A stretch of DNA of 64,000 bases, from assembly GCA_910592205.1 (NCBI GenBank), contig CAJVPJ010000032.1, positions 1-64,000 on the forward strand, given 5' to 3'. Each line of letters begins with the position of its first letter. Position 1 is the stretch's first letter. This DNA comes from Paraglomus occultum (Eukaryota > Glomeromycota > Glomeromycetes > Paraglomerales > Paraglomeraceae). The notes under the pieces are model-generated. The model saw nothing but the letters and a program-made list of their open reading frames with translations, ran no database searches and had not been told where the DNA came from. Of the stretch, positions 1 through 11,500 are shown piece after piece. The position numbers and the translations under genes are program-made.

Positions 1-48
1 ATTTTATTGGACAGTTTTTTCGTTACACTGCATCTCCGAAATTGAAAC

Positions 49-79
49 ATTGTCGAGTATAGAGTTGGTGCACCATATA
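49..79. repeat. End fragment of a TA-flanked MITE family
   Basis: These bases match the terminal inverted repeat of the element at 48918-49389: both read ATTGTCGAGTATAGA, then a short variable stretch, then GCACCATA. Only one terminus lies here. The rest of the copy would lie left of the window or has been lost. Confidence 0.6.
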
Positions 80-369
80 TTAATATAGGTAGTAGTAGGA
101 GATTACACAAAGTAAAAGAAATGTTGATCCAAATTCTCAATAGCCAACAATATCAGTGAATTTCACGTGTATTAGTATGGTTTATCACTGTATTCTTATG
201 TTTGGCTCTAACATTGCCCAGGATTTAGGATTGAGCTGATATTCTACCAATCGTCTTCCAGGAGTTTGTGTCATCTTGTTGTTGAGAATTGCATAAAAAT
301 AGTGAGTAAAATAGTTGCCATACATAATACAGTGGAATTATAATACAAAGGATCTGTTTACTGGTAGTG

Positions 370-943
370 CACAGTGAAATCCACTTTAACGAACGTCCGG
401 TTTGACAAAGATGGTCTTATACCGAAGATTTTCATGGAACCAATTCATTCATATTAATATGTGTTTAGCGCCCGATTGAGCGAAGATTTATAATTAAACC
501 TGTATATCGATATAACGAAGAAATTTCAAACTCTACTAATAAAATAAACCATTCAAGATTTCCTAAATTAGAATGATATACCGAAATGTTGGCACATAAT
601 AATAAAAAGCTCAGTATAATATATCGAACTTCGTTATCGCACTACTGTATATATATATATATATCTGAACAACATATTAAATTTATGTCTAATTTTCATC
701 CGTTCAAGTTGCAAATGGTTGTGAGGAACCACCATTAGACATAGAAGCATAGTAGCGAAAAACAGACACGTTTAGAGGGTTTTGTTAACTTTGGAAATTG
801 TTAGAATTAATTGGAAAGTAAATAAATATAACGAAGTTTACGTAATCAGATATAAAAATTAGTTATTATTGTAGAGATAGAAGTCCGCATTAACGAAGTT
901 TTTTGGCAAAACGGAGACCTTTGTTAAAGTAGATTTCACTGTG
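370..943. mobile_element. Non-autonomous pogo/Tc1-like element (MITE)
   Basis: The ends form an imperfect inverted repeat. The left end starts CACAGTGAAATCCACTTTAA, and the right end reads, on the other strand, CACAGTGAAATCTACTTTAA. The similarity fades over about 45 bp. There is no transposase frame inside, and the interior is AT-rich with an AT dinucleotide run near 643-663. The CAGTG start followed by a CTTTAACGA-like stretch resembles pogo/Tigger-type termini, which is family knowledge. No clean target-site duplication is visible, so the class is inferred. Confidence 0.6.
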
Positions 944-1142
944 TAATTGTTGTATCTGATCTTCGGTGATATTATTTGTCGCCGTACGGTGAAACGGCGA
1001 TGGGGGCAATGTTATTGATGCCCTAAATATTTTAACGAAATTAATAGGCCGTTAAGAGTAACGATTAAATTAGAAACGTGTAATTCTTATTTAGTTTGTT
1101 ATATATTTATAATTATTACGAATGGTAGCTGGACGCTACAAT

Positions 1143-1630
1143 TAGGCCCTATTTATTTCATGTTCCTGTTCCTACTCCGATTTTGTCCACTTTCCAAATT
1201 TACTCTAATATCTAATTTAGGTAATGAAAGTGAGAACAAAAATGGACACAACATCAGACTTGTGTCCATTTTGTTTCTCACCAAAAAGGAAACAAACTTG
1301 AACACAAGATACGCATCAAAAAAAAAGATTGACACCATCACTTATGCCAATGTCTACTTCAGTGAAAAAACTCCACCTACTAATACTAACACTATTGCCA
1401 GAAGAGTCTGCAAGTAACAGTGCTTGTGAAATAACAGCACATAATGATATTAAAAATTTTTTTTTTTGTTTTCAGAATTTAAGCCAAAAAAGAGTCAGTT
1501 GCAGATCATGTACGCATTTAGTTACAGTAACAAAATAAGAGAGAATTGACGTATTCATATCATTTCCTGTTTCTGCATAAAAATGGAAGTGGGAACAAAA
1601 AAATTGGAACATGAAATGAATAGGGCCTTA
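1143..1630. mobile_element. MITE with GGCCCTAT ends, PIF/Harbinger-like
   Basis: Left end GGCCCTATTTATTTCATGTTCC is mirrored at the right by GGAACATGAAATGAATAGGGCC, an inverted repeat of about 22 bp with one mismatch. Both ends are flanked by TTA (1142-1144 and 1628-1630), the kind of three-base duplication made by PIF/Harbinger transposases. Inside, 1231-1281 holds a long hairpin whose arms begin GTGAGAACAAAAATGGACAC. No transposase is encoded. The short frames predicted here are not considered genes. Confidence 0.65.
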
Positions 1631-1828
1631 GCTTAAGTACAATATAAATAAAATTTGTTTTACTGACAAGTATATAAGACGAGATTAAAAGTTTGAATTG
1701 TTCGAATACTCTAATTAAATAAAATCCACGTCAGCTTGTATTTACAAATAAAATAATGGTTACTGTTATTATAGAAGCTATTGTATTTTTTAATCTTAAA
1801 CAAGTTTTCACATTAGATTGACATAATA

Positions 1829-2145
1829 GGCCTGTTTAAATTCTGTTCCGTTCCGTTCTGTTCCGACGGCAAAATTGTATCAACCAATCAAAAATCAGTG
1901 AAAATTGAGAACAAATTTCGCGTTTTCCCGTTCCGTTGTTTTCCTTTTCACTCCAATTTTCAAGTTTTATTCTTTACAAAAATATATGTATATATTTCTA
2001 AAAGCCATTAGAACCCTTTTGCGCAACACAACCATTTATTTTTTACGCTTATTAATAAAACGTGTGTGAGACGAGGATGGAAACAGATAAGAACTGCAAA
2101 TTTGTTGTTCCCTCTGTTTCCGTCATGTGATTTTTAATCCGCCAA
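1829..2145. mobile_element. Truncated copy of the GGCCTGTT inverted-repeat family
   Basis: This stretch begins GGCCTGTTTAAATTCTGTTCCG. Over about 300 bp it is the reverse complement of the complete copy at 17594-17949: both share the CAACCAATCAAAAATC block, a TTAATAAAACGTGTGTGAGA-like block and the GTGATTTTTAATCCGCCAA block. The match stops near 2145, before the second terminus, so this copy is truncated. Confidence 0.7.
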
Positions 2146-2506
2146 GGCACGTATTATGCGTTGAATTCTTGGGTTTCAGAAACAGTTTATTATTATACGA
2201 TCTATAACCAAAAAATAATTGTACGAGAGGTGTGCTTTGAAAGTATTTGACACGGCTTACGATATCAAACGCGATTTTGTTAGCAGTGTACGGTTAGATG
2301 TAAATTATAGTCGTTGCTGTCAATATGTGTGGATCTAATCGTGTGATTACAAGCATTTTTATACCGATTTATCTAAAACTTTTTAATTAAAATCTCTCTA
2401 TTACTATACGATATTTTTCTCAAATCACCTTTAATTGAAGTCATGCTTGAATAATTTTACCAGAAAGAAAATCAAGCAAAGGAAAAAAAGTCCGTAGTGG
2501 GTGCCT

Positions 2507-2571
2507 CGTTTTATACCGATATTTTTGCTGACCAAACTAGTCATATCGGTATAAAACGGTTTGACTGTAAT
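2507..2571. repeat. Hairpin plus a pogo-like terminus
   Basis: CGTTTTATACCGATAT at 2507-2522 is repeated exactly inverted at 2543-2558, a 16-bp stem around a 20-base loop. It runs into GGTTTGACTGTA, which resembles the terminus (reverse complement CAGTCAAA) of the complete pogo-like element at 18523-19083. No partner terminus was found nearby, so this is probably a solitary end. Confidence 0.45.
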
Positions 2572-3165
2572 GACATTTTCTGTATTTGATGTTTGTAATC
2601 ATAGGCATATCACACCAATAAGCGACATTTAATCAACATACTTTATGTAGTTTTATCAACGTAAAATGTGTCTATTTCGAATTAAGTCAGATTGCGTTCG
2701 GGTTAGACTATTTAATATGCTTATTGGTATGGCTAGATTGTTTGCGTAATACAGTTTGCATTTGAATATGACTTTACATTATGTTAGACTGTATGTTGAT
2801 ATTTGTCCAACTAACATACAAGTTGCAATTTGACAGGTAACAAGACAAAAAATTGATCTCATTTATATTAAATATTAATACTTGATAGTAATAGACAATT
2901 GCTCACAAATGCTTCGCTTGCTTGACATTCGTTTCCAAATGTGCGATAATCCATATTTCGATGGTTGGCAGACATTTTCTCTACACTAATGACGATAAAA
3001 CCAAGCAGTCCATTGCATCAATTAGTGCAATTATTATGTTAATGTCGTAAGTAAAACTTGAAAAGATCTAAGAGACGGTTCAGAACTGGTACAACATGAG
3101 TTGACTTTTATCCCGTGCTACCATCGGAGTCACGTAGAAATTAGTCAGAAGCTACCAACAACTTC
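2572..3165. other. Gene-free stretch
   Basis: AT-rich DNA between the repeat cluster and the SPRY gene. I see no coding region, RNA gene or clear repeat here. It probably contains the promoter of the downstream + strand gene, but no specific element can be pointed to. Confidence 0.4.
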
Positions 3166-4819
3166 ATGCCCAGACTTGTAATGCATTCGAGTTTGTTACT
3201 TCTGTATATACTACTCCAATTAAGTTCTGTGCTGTCGATGGGAGGAGGGGGAGGGGGAGGTGGTGGTGGTGGTAGTGGAGGAGGTGGTGGCACTAGTGGA
3301 GGTGGCGGCTTTAGCGGAAGTACTAGTACGTAGTAGTGGTGCAGACACTGGTGGTGCAAGCACTGGTGAAGACTTCCCTACTACTACATATACAAATTAC
3401 AATACTGGTGATGAAGGAGATGGAGGCTCTGACAAATTTAGCATTTGGGAACTTACAGATCTTTTTATAGTAATCGGCTTCCCCGTCTTACGTGGTATAA
3501 GTGCTTTCTGTCTTTCAGTATTGGTCCCACGCACACGTTCATGTCTTTCAATATTGGTCCGACGCATACGTTCATGTCTTTCAAGGTTGCTGCAAAAAAT
3601 CAAATCTATCATAAAACATGTTCTTTTCAAAATTTCTTGTCTTCTTCCCATACAAAAGACAAATACGGTATCAAACCAATAAGTGCAATGATTTCAAAAA
3701 ATTTATGATTCCGCCTTTTGACTGGCAACGCGCAATTCCTACGAATAGTACAACTTCTACGGATAGTAGTCGGGCTTCAACGCCATGCCCCCTATTTGGA
3801 TCTCGAATCTGGTAATATGCCTCCTTTATATGGAACTCAGCCCCCCGCACCTGAGCCTGTCCATTTGTACGGGAAAAAGCATGAAGCAACGACTGAATCG
3901 TTTAAAGCAGGGAATCGTTATATCCAACAACATCCGCCTTAACTAAAACTACCGTCAGAGGAAGTCATAAGTGGTCGAGGTGGTGCGTCGACATATCAAA
4001 TTGTTCCCGAGTCATCGGTTTCCGAGCGTCAGTTGGCGGTCGTCTCAGATAACGGACGTATTGTGCAGTTTAATGAGTCAATAGGCACTATGGTGAGCAC
4101 AATGGTACAGGCAAATTATCCAGTCTTCGTGCTATCAGAAACAGTACCAAAGCCAACCCCTGCACACACGGTAGGTATTACAAGTTCTCGCGTGTGTTAC
4201 ATGCTATCAGCAAACTCCGGCGTCATCCGGAACCGGGGAAAAAGATCCTTTGCCCCTGTTAGTGGACGATCTGACGCCTGACGAATCAAATGAATTGCAT
4301 TACTTTGAGATTACTGTTCTGTCAAACCCAAAGCCTGAAGACACTACAATAGCAATAGGTCTCGCCACAAAGCCTTATCCACCATTTAGGTACATATTCA
4401 CGTCTTTTTGACTTGTTTCACGAATTTCACACATTAACTCTTAACTTTTCTTTACCCTCCTCAATGCTAGGCTTCCGGGTTGGAACCTTTACTCAGTTGG
4501 GTACCACTCTGATGACGGCCGTAAATTCAACGATGCGTATGGAGGTCGCGACTATGGTCCTGAGTGGGGTGAAGTTGGAGACACTGTCGGATGCGGATAT
4601 TATCCAAACACCGGATTTGTATTTTTTACTAAAAACGGGGAGAATATTGGTACCGCATTTACTGGTATGCGATATCTTTGGTATCCTACGGTCGGGGCGC
4701 ATGGCCATGTAAAGATAAATTTTGGAGATGATGGGCCATTTAAATATTGTGAAGCGAGAGGGTTTGTTCCGTCGGGGAGGGAACGTAGCAGCGAGGATAT
4801 GAAAGAATGTTGGTTGTAA
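3166..4819 (+). CDS. SPRY-domain, membrane-anchored protein (SSH4-like); 5' part disturbed
   Basis: The SPRY domain is clear and in phase across two GT-AG introns: exons 3959-4170, 4211-4389 and 4471-4819, ending GRERSSEDMKECWL. It carries the usual HYFEITVLSNP, IAIGLATKPYPP, LPGWNLYSVGYHSDDG and FVFFTKNGENIGTAF stretches. The N-terminal part is less certain. The ATG at 3166 starts a hydrophobic signal-like stretch and a long glycine run, but TAG TAG follows in frame at 3331. A second frame supplies an acidic stretch and a transmembrane segment (about 3450-3520). Another break lies in the C-run near 3790. An in-frame TAA at 3940 can be removed by a 42-nt intron, 3917-3958. SSH4/EAR1-type proteins (lumenal end, one helix, cytosolic SPRY) act in endosomal cargo sorting, and the function here is inferred from that. 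AATAAA-like signals follow the stop. It may be a functional gene with very small introns, or a decaying copy. Confidence 0.62.
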
Positions 4820-5543
4820 ATTGAATAAATGTATTATAAATAAACTTGTTCGGATATCGCATATTTGAGTCGTATCAGTCTACACAACCCTGTCCATACG
4901 TTCAGGTTTATACCCAGTGCGTTGCTGTTGCTCATAGTTTGAAATATGCGTCAATAATTTGCATTATGACACATAATTCGTCAAGTAAATTCCCTTCAAA
5001 AACGAAAATTCTTTCCACATAAGATTAAGTTGTTTCAACAAATCTTTCGTTAACTCGGATATTCCATAGCAATTGATATACAATAATGTCACTTGCCAAA
5101 TGAGAATTTATGAAAAACTTCATTTTGAAGGAGGGGTGGATACTTTCAGACACCATATTTTCTATAAAAAATTGTATATAAAACACTGTATATAATGAAA
5201 CATAAACATCCAGAAGTAGCGTTTTTAGACATGCATAAAAAAGAATGCAACTTAGTGCCACAGCCAATAGATGCCGAATCACGTTCTGCTCCGCTTTAAT
5301 ATTAAACCCCGGATCCGTTATATTCCTGTTTTAATATAAAAGTCTTCTATATTTAAACATTTACAACATACAGTATCCTTTTCTCACATCTATTACGGAC
5401 GGGATTAATTTAAAACTATCTCTAGCACATTCACCTAGTCGTTATGTCTGAATGCCATGCTGTGAATTGCAAATTTTTATCATAATTACGTGATAATCTA
5501 TTTCAGTTACATGACTATATAAGGTACATATTAGGTAAGTATT
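4820..5543. other. Intergenic region between convergent genes
   Basis: The SPRY gene (+) and the giant channel gene (-) end toward each other here. AATAAA-like signals for the SPRY gene lie at about 4824-4848. Nothing else is recognisable. The short minus-strand frame at 5025-5282 lacks coding character. Confidence 0.5.
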
Positions 5544-8500
5544 CTAACTCAGTTTCTTTTTGTGTTTTTCGAGCTTTTTCTCGTATTCTTTTATAGAATC
5601 AGATTTTGCGTAATAATATATTAAGTACGGAAAGAAATCGCGCCGTTGTCTTTGCTTTCGCGTAAGCATACACATTTCTAATTCGCATATGAGCTGTATA
5701 TACAGTCAGAGGTCAGTCAAAATGTTCAAAGAGAAAATAACAAACCGTCACACCACACTAAATATTCGGAATCTGAATTTACCTCTGCTCTTTGTTTAAG
5801 CCAAGCATGCCGACCAACAGTTTTGGCATCACCAACGACGTCGCTCATTAAGGCAATCAAAATGTTCAACAACACAATCGCGGTTATGAATGTGAATGCG
5901 ATTGTCAGAATGGCAATTGTCGGATTGCCGAATGCATCACTGATATTGCCGAAATTGTTTGTCTATTAATAACAATAAAATTAATAAAACGTCTCTGTGC
6001 AATTTATTTGAGAATGCAAGCAGGTTACTTACCACAAAAAAGAAAACCGAAACTAGTGATTCTTGCGGAGTCGCGAATTGGTCTGTAACTGTGCTATTGC
6101 CTACCAAATCTGTAATTTCCGCATAGGACAACAAAAGCCAGTAAATGTGCGTGTATGCAATCACCATCATGGCAATTATGAACATAAGCCCTTGCACTCT
6201 GTTGAATATTTCTATTATCATAAATATTGGTATTCCAAAACCCTTGAACACTCGGAGTCGTAGTATCTATGATAGAGAACGACAGGTTAGTTAAAATTGA
6301 TATTTGGATGCGACATTAATTAATACTTACAAAATTGACATAGACAAAGAACATGGCGCTACCAACGTATTGACGCCTGCTATCGCTTCCGGAAAGTGCC
6401 CCCACAGCGTAAGTTATTGGCAATACGGTACTTGCCAAATCAATCAAATTATATATGGTTACATAATAAGAGTGATATGCAATCAACTGCATCGCCTCAA
6501 GCCCGACAAACATGAATCCCAATAACAACACCACAGATGAGAACAATCTGATCATATTCTCGCTCTCGTTACCCTGTTGCACTCTGTCAGAATCGAGAGT
6601 AACGGCCGTCATGAATGAAGCAAGATACAGGAAATATATACCAGTAAGAACAATGTATCGTATTTTAGCAAATTTCCTCCATTTGAAATTAATAATAGCC
6701 TCCATGGCCGGTTCGCCAAACATATCATATCGACCTTCGAGAACCGAACTAGCAAATGGGGAGAGGTATTTGTGCCATCCAAATACATTCAAAAATCCGA
6801 GACGGGATTTTGGTTGCTTGGGATACTGGGTAAAATTCGGCAAAGGGACAATACATACAACATACGAATGGCTTTCGTTCTATTCAGAGGAAGAAGTTGA
6901 TATTAATAATTATTAAGAAAACGATAAATGCCAAATCAAAGTATATACCCAGAATATTAATATTACCTGATGTTCATTACTAAAAAATCTACTCCATTTG
7001 AAGACTGCACCATCATGCGCATCTGCCTTATACACATCATCGCTGCTTTTCTCTTTATCTGAGTAGGCAAAGTTCTCTCGCTTATTGCTCCATACAGCGG
7101 GCTTGTTTAATTTGAAGTAACTTATATCTTTTACCAATTCCAGAGCAGTGTCAGGGTGTTTTGAACACAGTTGACTGAATGCAGGAACAACAAGTTGCAG
7201 AATCTTCTCGGGGTTGGGCCTACTCCCCGAGTTCCTATTCACCGATCTCATGGCCTCTGAGTCCTTTGCTCTCTTGCAGTAATACTGTAATAATGGACGG
7301 ACTATTTCGGTTCTACCCAACGATATAGCGTAAGAAAGGTCTGACTGACGAGCCTGTTCATCAGTATCATAAAATTTCAGAGTAATTTTTTCTTTCTCCA
7401 CTAATTCTTTAATCAAATTATTGGCTCGTTCACAATCAAATTGCATTAAAACTTTCAAGATTGATCCTTTGCTCCATATCGCTTTTGAATCATCGTTTGA
7501 AGCGCCCCTAAACCAGTGGGCTATACGCGGCCTGTGCTCTGATTCGTCAGTCGATTCAATACTGCCAAAGTCTTCAACGTGTTCAAATACATCGCCATCC
7601 GAAGATGAAAGGGCACGGCGAATAATCCCTTGACACTCGTTCTGAAGCATTTCGTAACGCCGATATTTATCATTCGACCACGATTCATGTTCAAATGAGT
7701 TCAAAAATCCAAGAGCAAACGATGCATCTCGTACTGTATGGAAACTGGCAGGAGCATCCTTACGCGGCAAGTGGAACCTCGTTTTAATGCTATCAGTGGT
7801 GCCTTGCACCTTGTATTCGAAAGCGATAGTAAAGACTTCGTCTGATAGTTTCGTCAATTCTGCCCACTCAATAAAGTATTCTTTAATAAAATCTTTTTCT
7901 CGATTTCGTTGTATAATCGGTCTACACCAAATATATTGCAGAGTTTTACTTTCTGCAAAGTGAGACCATAACTGTATCGTGTGTTTACCAATGAACAATA
8001 CTCGGTCAGTTTCATCATCCAACATGACTGCTGTTCTGACACGGGTCGTGACCCATGGCTCTGTTACAAATTGCTTAACAGAATTAATTACTCCCACTTT
8101 ATAAGGTGTATATGAAATCACTTTGTTACGACCTTTTTCTTCAAAATCATGCCTCTTTATGCCCTTGGAGGAAGCGGGCGGAAGAAGCGACTTTTGCCTT
8201 TTCCCCCCACGACGTGGAGAAACAGGTGGCGGAACAGGTGGAGGAGCAGCAGAAGAAACAGGTGGAGAAACTGGAGGAGAAACGGGAGGAGAAACGGGGG
8301 GAAAAACGGGGGGAGGAACGGGGGGAGGAACGGGTGGAGGAACGGGTGGGGAAACGGGTGGGGAAACAGGTGGGGAAACAGGTGGAGAAACAGGTGGAGG
8401 AGCAGCAGAAGAAACAGGTGGAGAAACAGGTGGAGGAGCAGCAGAAGAAACAGGAGGAGAAATGGGGGGAGAAACAGGTGGGGGAGAAACAGGTGGGGGA

Positions 8501-11500
8501 GAAACGGGGGGAGACACAGGTGGGGGAGAAACGGGGGGAGACACAGGTGGAGGAGCAGCAGAAGAAACAGGAGGAGAAATGAGGGGAGACACAGGCGGAG
8601 AAACCTTCCGTTGTTTCGTTTCCACGTCTACAGGTGTTGCAATAGACTCCGTACTTTCAACTATCTTCACGATTGGTTTCACATTTTCTGATGGCGTTTC
8701 ATTTTCGGTGAACCTAGATTCCTGATCGTTCTCAACAGTGTTCTCGAATGGATAATTTCCTGATTCAAAAGATCCGACAGGGCTCATTTCAGTTGACCCA
8801 TCATCATCGAATCCATATCTCTCGGCAATAAACTTCTGGGCGCACTCGAGAACCTCTTTCTCCAACTGAATATCGTTTCGCAATTGAGATTTCAACCAAG
8901 ATCGTGCTTTAACAGAACTATCATACCAAGAGTCTTTAAAACCATCGGCAACTAGTTCCCAATACTGCAACGTTACCGCAGTGGCCCTAACTCTGTCTTC
9001 AATGTCTTTCATACGTCCACTACTGAAATAATCCTCTAGCTCTGCAGAAAACTCTCCTGAGTTTTTGAATTCAAAGAGGTTAGCTGTCTTTCCGTTAAGA
9101 AGAAAAAAGCCCGGTTTTGATTGATACTTCAGAGACCGCCTAACAGTTCGTTCGATAGCTAAATGCAATAGTTGTTAGATCAAATGACTGAATCGATCCA
9201 CGCATATTTCAAAAACTAGAGGCAAAAAAAAAAAATTACCAGACGGATGCAAAACGTTCTCTTCTTCTTCTTCTTCTTCTTCAGCAAGAGTAACGTTAAA
9301 CGTATCGATGACAAGTTTTCCCGCAACTTTGTATAAATTCTCTTCTACATCGACGAAATGAACTTGAGAACTAATCCACAGCTCCGAACTGTTAACGGGC
9401 AGCGTCCATTCGCTTTTGAATTTTTGGCAAATAATCTTAACAAACGTGATGATTAAAGCTATGGACCAAACGCGCACGTTTACGGACATTAGTTGTTTGT
9501 CAGTCATAATGCGCGTTGCTAGGGCGTGGAAAAGATCTGACGCAGATTCAAAATTAAAGCAGAGAGCCAGGTTGTTGCTAACCTCGAAAGCACTAGCGCT
9601 AAATGTCATGCCGATAAGACGGTACAAGTCATCGATGTTAATAGTGTCCTTGCTTAAATGGAAGTGGTCACTTTCAAATCTAGTAGAATAGAATTGAGCT
9701 TCAACTCGTAGCACGCACTTAGACCCTCCTGGAAAATTGATTGTTTCACTTTTTTCTAAGGCTTGTCTCCTATTATATCGTCCATCTGAATTGTGCGTGA
9801 TCAATTCACTTAACGTTAATGAAAAAACTCCAGCACTAATATCAGTCAATTTTTTATCGAGAATTTCGAGAATGAGCTGGCCCTTTGCATTGCGTACTGG
9901 GACGCAATGTACTCCGCAAACGTTGTTGGCCGTGTATGCAGGCGTCCCTTTGTTGGCGGTTCCCTGCGCATTAACCTTGAAGATGCGAACCCCCATACTA
10001 CCCGATAAAACGATATCGTTCATTTGATCAATTTTGATTCTTAGGATGCCAACTACAGTAGCGTCACTTTCATCGTATTCATCTTCGTATAGCTCATTAT
10101 CATCTAACTCATAGTCATCGTCATATTCAAAATCTTCAAATCCATCATCCTCTTCAATATCGTCAAATTCATCTTCGTCTTCAAATTCTTCATCGACCTC
10201 CTCCTCTTCTTCAGGTTTGGTTTTCTTACTTGTCTTGAAAGACAAATCCTTAGTTAAAGTCTCTTCATCAACTTTATAACGGCCACAGACAAATGTGCGC
10301 GCTCGCTCGAGCAGTTCCTTTTTGACTTTCTTGTCGCCAATTTGCGCGCTTAACCACACGGAAGACTTTTTATAAGCATCTGCCCACTTGTCACGGTGAT
10401 CAACCAGTACATAGCGGAAGTACCATTGAAGGACTGCTGTGACATATATGTTCTCACCAACGCTAACGAAATCCGGTGAGAAGTAAGCTCGCAAATTTTC
10501 TCGCGCAGCTTCTGTTGACTCGTATCCGAGAAGTTTTGCAAGACGATCATCGAGCACGTAAAATCCTTCTTCAGTTTGGTACGAAAGTATACGGCGGATA
10601 TCTTGATTAGAAACAAGTGTTGTTGTATATCCTTCGGCTTTGTCAGTCTGACTCTCGCTCTCGAGAACGTTGAATTGTTTGACAATTATGCTCTTTGCTT
10701 CTTCATATAATTGTTCTTCAGTTTCTATATCGTTAATTGATTCGGTAATCCAATTTTCCGCCTTTATGTATGATGTCAGCCATTCTATTTCGTGTTCCGA
10801 CAAGACAATCTTAAAAAATGATATGACAAAAACCGAGACAATGATGGATTTGTCAAGTGACTCGAAATTCTCCTGAAATGGTTGGATCAATTCCTCGATG
10901 GTTGAAAAGTTAAAAAGCTTGGCCAAGCAATCATCAACTTCAAATGATCCTGTCTGACTCTGTAGAGACAAGATGAAATAGAGACGATCTAGGCCAATAG
11001 AGGGAGCGTCTAACACTTCTCTCAAATAGTCGTCGCCAAGAGAGATAAATTCCACGTCAAATCGAAGTCGACCAGTAACATTACTCTTATATCTTAAATC
11101 AACATCTCTTTTCTCACGCCTGGCTTCATTTGTTTCACAAGCTCGAACCACGACTTTGTCAACATCCAGAATGCACGCGCCCAACGGAACATTCTTAAAG
11201 AACGCATTATAGTCGTTTACTTTCAATTTTAGTTTCTTTTGCTGGTCATACAACGGGATATAAAAGACTTGCTTCCAGACGGGTTTTTTACTATTGTACA
11301 CAATTTTTGTCTCACCGTAACTCCATTCGGTAGCTAAATCGGCAATCGTGACGTATGGATCCGAGTCTCCACCTGCCGACCAAAATAAACCGAGCGCCTG
11401 ATCGATGGTTGCACTGTCGATATGCAGACGTATTACGCCGATTGGGTTAGACGTGCCTATACAATTTACTTGGGAAGTTAGAATTTCCAAAAAAAAAAAA

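Noticed and set aside
8106-8725. Plus-strand frames of 158-200 codons rich in Gly/Glu/Thr
   Set aside because: They are mirror frames of the Pro-Val-Ser minisatellite in the channel gene, whose minus-strand exon is supported by flanking domains and splice phases.
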